Assembly (NCBI GenBank): GCA_964609825.1
Contig: CAZSSH010000011.1
Location: 124,001-188,000, forward strand
Reading direction: 5' to 3'
Source: CAZSSH01 sp964609825
GTDB taxonomy: Bacteria; Verrucomicrobiota; Lentisphaeria; Victivallales; Victivallaceae
Length of the DNA stretch: 64,000 bases
The position numbers and the translations under genes are program-made. The notes beneath the pieces were generated by a model. The model searched no databases, had not been told where the DNA came from, and saw nothing but the letters and a program-made list of their open reading frames with translations. This document shows positions 61,853-64,000 of the stretch, one piece after another (the first letter of the stretch is position 1; every line of letters begins with the position of its first letter).

Positions 61853-63868
61853 TTATTTGGTAAAATTGTCATCAATAATATTGTTTTCGACCACGATATT
61901 GACCGCATTGCTTTGCGTCAGGACCGATGAGGTGACCGGGGCGGCGGCTTTGATGTTGTTGCCCAAGATTTTGACATCATCGGCACCGGTAATCAGGAAT
62001 ACCGGAAGTTTGCAGCCGGTCCCGTAGAGGTTGATTGTGTTGTCAAGGATTTTAATGTGTTCGTTATTCCACGGCGGCCCCGGGGGTAAGGCCGGAAGTT
62101 GCGGATTGATCCGTGATTGGAAGTTGAATACGGTTTTGGCATACGAGTTAAATTGGTTGCCCCGGATCAGGAGATTGCGCGGGAAGCGGGCCTCGCCTCC
62201 GGCGCGGTTGACCGGCTCCATCGCCATGTAAACGAGGGTATGACTGTTAAGCGAGTCATTGAAACGATTGTTGGTAACGTCAATGTTGCGGCCGCCTGCC
62301 AGGACTCTTGATACGCCGTGGTCAAAGGTGTTGCCGTCAATGACCAGCCCTTGCCACTCCCAGTCGGGCAAGGTTAAATTATCCGGGATTGCGGCGCTTT
62401 TGCTGTCGGCAAGTTTGGGCAACGTTTCGGCAAAGACGAGTTTGACCAGCGCGGGGTTGCCGTTGGCCGGAGCAATCAATTCATAGGATTGAAGCGTCAA
62501 CTCCTGCGTGATGTTGCTTTGCCCGAGCGAGGAGAGCAACAGTCCGACGCGTTTGGTATTTTTCAGAAATTTTTCCGGCCAGATTTTGGCCGGAATATAA
62601 ACGATGTTGTCCCGCTGCTCTGTTACCGGCGCCAGCCGGCCGTGAATATTGATGAAATCATCGCCCACATGATGGATTGTATTGCCGACGGCGTAGCCGC
62701 CGGAGCCGCTTTTAAAATACAAAGCGTCGGCGCACGTTGAGGCATATTCTCTGACCGGAGACTCCACCGTACATCCGGCAATGATCGGCATTTCGCTGTT
62801 AAAATTGTAAAAAGCGACCGCGGGCGAAGCCGTCAGCTTGATCCGCTCCAGCCGGGTATGGCTGGAGTGGTAATTGAGAATGCCGTGATTTACCCAGCTC
62901 CTTGCATAATAAGTGACATGCTGTCCTGCCCGGTAACGACCTGTTGCCGGTAAAAATTGCTTGAGTTCAAAACGGTAAAGGCGGTCGCCGATTTTGGTCA
63001 CCTGAGGATTGATTTGATGGATGGCGTCATTGGACAACTCCGGGCGGGTGCTGTCCGGCAAATGCCCCTCGGAGTAAAAACGCAGCAATCCTTTAAAGTC
63101 CCGCTCGGTGAAATAAGCAGCCAATGGGTCGCCTGAGCCGGGCTCGGTTTCCACTTCAACATAATTTTGGCCCGCGGTTTTAATGACGCCGCTTACGGTT
63201 AACGGCGGGGCATAATTGATTTCGAGATCGGTCAGGCGGATATTTTCGGAATTGATGATGTGTACGGCGGTGTCCCGGGGTGAGTTGATTAAGAGCCGGG
63301 TGCCGGGTTCGCCGGAAATTTGCAAATCTTTGCCCGTAATGATCAATGCGCCGGAGTTGTCCGGGTGGTAATCATCTGTGACAAACGATTGCTCCCATGG
63401 ATTGAAATTGACCGCCAACTCCGGGTGGTATTGTATTCGATAGGTCCCCTTGGGCAAAAATACCGAGCGCGTTTTTCCTGACAATGCGGCGGCAATGGCG
63501 CGGTGAATTGCTGCCGTGTCATCGGTTTGGCCGTCGCCGACGGCGCCGAAGTCGCGAACATTGAGCGCTCCCCCGGCCTTTAGGTCCGGTGACGTCAGCG
63601 CCCAGTTGATTTCGCCGTCGATGCGATTGAGCAACAGCTCAAGATCGGCTTTTTCGCTGGCCGCCCGGGCATGATTACCGTTGGCCTCATCCATTTTGAT
63701 ATCGTCTTTTATACGACCGATGATGTCAAACTCGTGGCGCAGCCAATCCGCGATGAGGACATCCTTTTTTTCGACTTCCGGCATTTTCCCCCGCCATTGG
63801 GCGAGTTGATCGGCATTGCTCCAGAGGGGCAGCATCAGCAGCAAAAAGGTGAAATATGTATGTTTCAT
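61853..63868 (-). CDS. Secreted beta-helix enzyme of the pectate lyase superfamily
   Basis: 671 residues with a signal peptide (MKHTYFTFLLLMLPLWSNA). Residues ~25-90 are helical. NVRDFGAVGDGQTDDTAAIHRAI at ~104-126 is the characteristic start of the pectate lyase 3/GH28-like beta-helix group. Many coils follow, for example VIDGNTFDHGVSRVLAGG and IDVTNNRFNDSLN. Family activities include lyases and exo-hydrolases, so the substrate is open. AAGGAG lies 9 nt upstream of ATG 63868. Second gene after the partial pseudopilin gene. Confidence 0.85.
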   Translation of the reverse strand: MKHTYFTFLLLMLPLWSNADQLAQWRGKMPEVEKKDVLIADWLRHEFDIIGRIKDDIKMDEANGNHARAASEKADLELLLNRIDGEINWALTSPDLKAGGALNVRDFGAVGDGQTDDTAAIHRAIAAALSGKTRSVFLPKGTYRIQYHPELAVNFNPWEQSFVTDDYHPDNSGALIITGKDLQISGEPGTRLLINSPRDTAVHIINSENIRLTDLEINYAPPLTVSGVIKTAGQNYVEVETEPGSGDPLAAYFTERDFKGLLRFYSEGHLPDSTRPELSNDAIHQINPQVTKIGDRLYRFELKQFLPATGRYRAGQHVTYYARSWVNHGILNYHSSHTRLERIKLTASPAVAFYNFNSEMPIIAGCTVESPVREYASTCADALYFKSGSGGYAVGNTIHHVGDDFINIHGRLAPVTEQRDNIVYIPAKIWPEKFLKNTKRVGLLLSSLGQSNITQELTLQSYELIAPANGNPALVKLVFAETLPKLADSKSAAIPDNLTLPDWEWQGLVIDGNTFDHGVSRVLAGGRNIDVTNNRFNDSLNSHTLVYMAMEPVNRAGGEARFPRNLLIRGNQFNSYAKTVFNFQSRINPQLPALPPGPPWNNEHIKILDNTINLYGTGCKLPVFLITGADDVKILGNNIKAAAPVTSSVLTQSNAVNIVVENNIIDDNFTK

Positions 63869-63880
63869 TGCGGTCTCTCC

Positions 63881-64000
63881 TTAATAAATAATCGTGTCGC
63901 CAAACCATTTGTACTTCGGCTGCGACGAGAGCGTCGGCGACTGGATATCCGTAAAGGCGACGTGCATGTCCACAAAAAGAATCATGCTGGTCAATCTGCC
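63881..64000 (-). CDS. Pseudopilin-like protein, C-terminal fragment
   Basis: The 3' end of a gene continuing beyond the window. The last 39 residues include ILFVDMHVAFTDIQ, matching the position and form of the C-terminal (F/Y)(G/V/L)DGHV motif of the three complete pseudopilins at 15042-15758, 18108-18839 and 47968-48666, with Met in place of Gly. It ends 12 nt before the beta-helix gene, so it repeats the order pseudopilin then secreted enzyme. Confidence 0.75.
   Translation of the reverse strand, partial: GRLTSMILFVDMHVAFTDIQSPTLSSQPKYKWFGDTIIY

Noticed and set aside
1..64000. tRNA, rRNA, CRISPR arrays, transposases, phage genes, attachment sites
   Set aside because: Read for on both strands; no cloverleaf-like segments with CCA ends, no regular repeat-spacer pattern and no transposase or integrase-like protein was seen.

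Overview
The window looks like chromosome from a carbohydrate-degrading member of the PVC superphylum (Verrucomicrobiota group), most like Lentisphaeria/Victivallales. This rests on gene content, not on a database match. The pointers are several short secreted proteins with a type IV prepilin-like N-terminus and a C-terminal aromatic-GDGH-type motif, intracellular BNR/sialidase-like proteins, right-handed beta-helix enzymes, WbsX/GH99-like and GH38/GH94 enzymes, and a ribosomal cluster rpmJ-rpsM-rpsK-rpoA-rplQ lacking rpsD. No tRNA, rRNA, CRISPR, insertion sequence or phage gene was found, and coding density is high.

Layout. 1-2494: end of a metallophosphoesterase, serA and an unknown gene. 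2535-8338: a secreted clan GH-A hydrolase, then a pseudopilin coupled to a kinase-like protein with an Asn in place of the catalytic Asp. 8339-11217: ribosomal protein/rpoA operon. 11237-11896: SGNH hydrolase. 11954-16884: pseudopilin, beta-helix protein and BNR protein, with a divergent AraC-family regulator. 16870-31254: GntR/LacI-type regulator divergent from a pseudopilin, GH38, two large ThuA/PHP-like paralogues, a metallophosphoesterase and GH94. 31264-38209: housekeeping block (DedA, methyltransferase, tsaD-gph-nitroreductase-cca, membrane protein-ispF). 38320-43790: glf with two GT87-type membrane proteins, one fused to a GT2 domain. 43884-49762: pseudopilin, GH5, BNR protein and D-lyxose isomerase-like gene, with a divergent AraC-family regulator. 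49768-57176: a GT-C-like membrane protein, then a glycerol-1-phosphate dehydrogenase-like gene and dnaE. 57300-60620: sialate O-acetylesterase lipoprotein, CE7 esterase, xseB. 60665-64000: WbsX-like enzyme, beta-helix enzyme and the 3' end of another pseudopilin gene.

The most striking theme is a repeated operon plan. Four carbohydrate operons have a pseudopilin-like gene at or near the 5' end, and in three of them the operon diverges from a private one-component regulator. None of the four pseudopilins with a visible N-terminus has the usual Gly before the cleavage site. Both AraC-type intergenic regions contain short direct repeats about two helical turns apart, just upstream of a sigma70-like promoter. 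The GntR/LacI-type region has an imperfect palindrome over the predicted transcription start. Many predicted promoters share the -10 hexamer TATATT with 16-17 bp spacing.
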